A DNA stretch of 5,843 bases from Gp6-AA40 sp050742535 (GTDB lineage: Bacteria > Acidobacteriota > Vicinamibacteria > Vicinamibacterales > UBA2999): contig JBOGIQ010000363.1 of NCBI GenBank assembly GCA_050742535.1, forward strand, positions 1 through 5,843, in the 5' to 3' direction. Positions 5,378 through 5,843 of this stretch are shown piece after piece. The translations under genes were made by a program, and so were the position numbers. Positions within the stretch are counted from its first letter, which is position 1. Each line of letters begins with the position of its first letter. The notes under the pieces are model-generated. The model had not been told where the DNA came from. It was given only the letters and a program-made list of their open reading frames with translations, and searched no databases.

Positions 5378-5843
5378 GTTTTCGGGCGACGAACGCGCGC
5401 ACCTCGTCGAGGCCGCGTGTATTGAGGACGTGCTCCGGCTCGATCCATCCGCGGCGGGCGGTGCCCACGCCGAAGCGCATCTGCCGGCCAAGCCCATCCG
5501 ACCGGTGACAATCGCTGTCGATGACGAGCGTCACCCCTGCGGCGACCGCGCGGCGCGCCAGCGCGCCGTCGAGATCGAGATGACCCGGGGCGCCGTCTAC
5601 TTCCATGGCCGTGCCGGTTTCCGCGGCAGCGGCGAAGAGCGCATCGAAGTCGAGCGGGTAACCGCTCGAGCGCCCGGGCGTCCGGTTGGCGGGATGGGTA
5701 ATGACATTGACGAGCGGATGCCGGATCGCACGCAGGTACCGCTCCGTCAGCTTCGACGCGTCATGGCCCGCGTGGTCGTGCAGCGACGCAAGGACGATGT
5801 CGAAACCCGCAAGTTGCTCGTCGTCGAAGTCGAGCGAACCGTC
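5364..5843 (-). CDS. polX: DNA polymerase X family protein, C-terminal PHP domain, 3' end only
   Basis: The frame is open from the right edge (DGSLDFDDEQLAGFD...) to the TGA at 5366-5364, giving the last 159 residues; the polymerase part would lie outside the window. The segment is a PHP phosphoesterase domain of the kind fused to bacterial family X polymerases. Metal-ligand type motifs are visible: His in VLASLHDH (residue 22 of this piece), VITHPANR (His50), the Glu in TAMEVDG (81) and DSDCH (Asp109, Asp111, His113). The ending FGVGTARRGWIEPEHVLNTR closely matches the PolX C-terminal signature. Family proteins fill short gaps in base excision repair, and the PHP part can give 3'-5' exonuclease activity. 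A stand-alone PHP hydrolase cannot be excluded without the N-terminus. The final CGATGA contains an ATGA, with an ATG at 5367-5365 that is now out of frame with the downstream glycosyltransferase. Confidence 0.88.
   Translation of the reverse strand, partial: DGSLDFDDEQLAGFDIVLASLHDHAGHDASKLTERYLRAIRHPLVNVITHPANRTPGRSSGYPLDFDALFAAAAETGTAMEVDGAPGHLDLDGALARRAVAAGVTLVIDSDCHRSDGLGRQMRFGVGTARRGWIEPEHVLNTRGLDEVRAFVARKRARR

Noticed and set aside
5378..5497. N-terminal extension of the glycosyltransferase to the ATG at 5497
   Set aside because: It would overlap polX by 134 bases and the added residues look like a frame-shifted shadow of the conserved PolX C-terminus.
1..5843. CRISPR array, tRNA, rRNA, phage or insertion sequence genes
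   Set aside because: No regularly spaced direct repeats, no cloverleaf or rRNA-like stretches and no transposase or integrase motifs were seen on either strand. The only mobile-like elements are the short palindromes reported.

Overview
This 5.8 kb, GC-rich window comes from a diderm (Gram-negative-type) bacterium. The envelope is shown by a periplasmic lipoprotein carrier (LolA) and two peptidoglycan precursor genes (murB, murA). The gene mix, the style of the membrane glycosyltransferase and the GTAG-type palindromes would fit an Acidobacteriota member such as the Vicinamibacteria. That assignment is inference only; no rRNA or other phylogenetic marker is present.

Layout: two tightly packed convergent gene strings. 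On the + strand are the 3' end of a PxpC/KipA-type 5-oxoprolinase subunit gene (1-291), murB (278-1384) and murA (1365-2624), each overlapping the next by 14-20 bases. On the - strand, read from the right edge, are the 3' end of a PolX-type PHP-domain gene (5843-5364), a large DUF2723/TMEM260-like membrane glycosyltransferase gene (about 5377-3329) and lolA (3344-2664), again with overlaps. The two strings meet in a 39-base gap (2625-2663) that holds a strong hairpin. No stretch over 300 bases lacks a gene.

How the genes work together: MurA and MurB catalyse the two committed steps from UDP-GlcNAc to UDP-MurNAc. MurA carries Asp where most homologues have the fosfomycin-reactive Cys. On the other strand, the glycosyltransferase and LolA both act at the cell envelope. 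PolX is a DNA repair-type protein and PxpC is metabolic, so both strings look like mixed operons.

The most unusual content is a family of short palindromes, each with GTAG beside an 8-9 bp stem and usually a TTCA loop. These are the hallmarks of REP sequences mobilised by RAYT (TnpA-REP) transposases. One single copy sits between murA and lolA. Two head-to-head pairs (REPIN-like) lie in the glycosyltransferase region: one is read through in frame inside the protein (4233-4290), and the other sits at the polX/glycosyltransferase junction (5287-5360). Conceptually removing the latter's 74 bases restores an ATGA stop/start overlap with polX and a clean N-terminus for the glycosyltransferase. This suggests the insertion displaced the original start codon.
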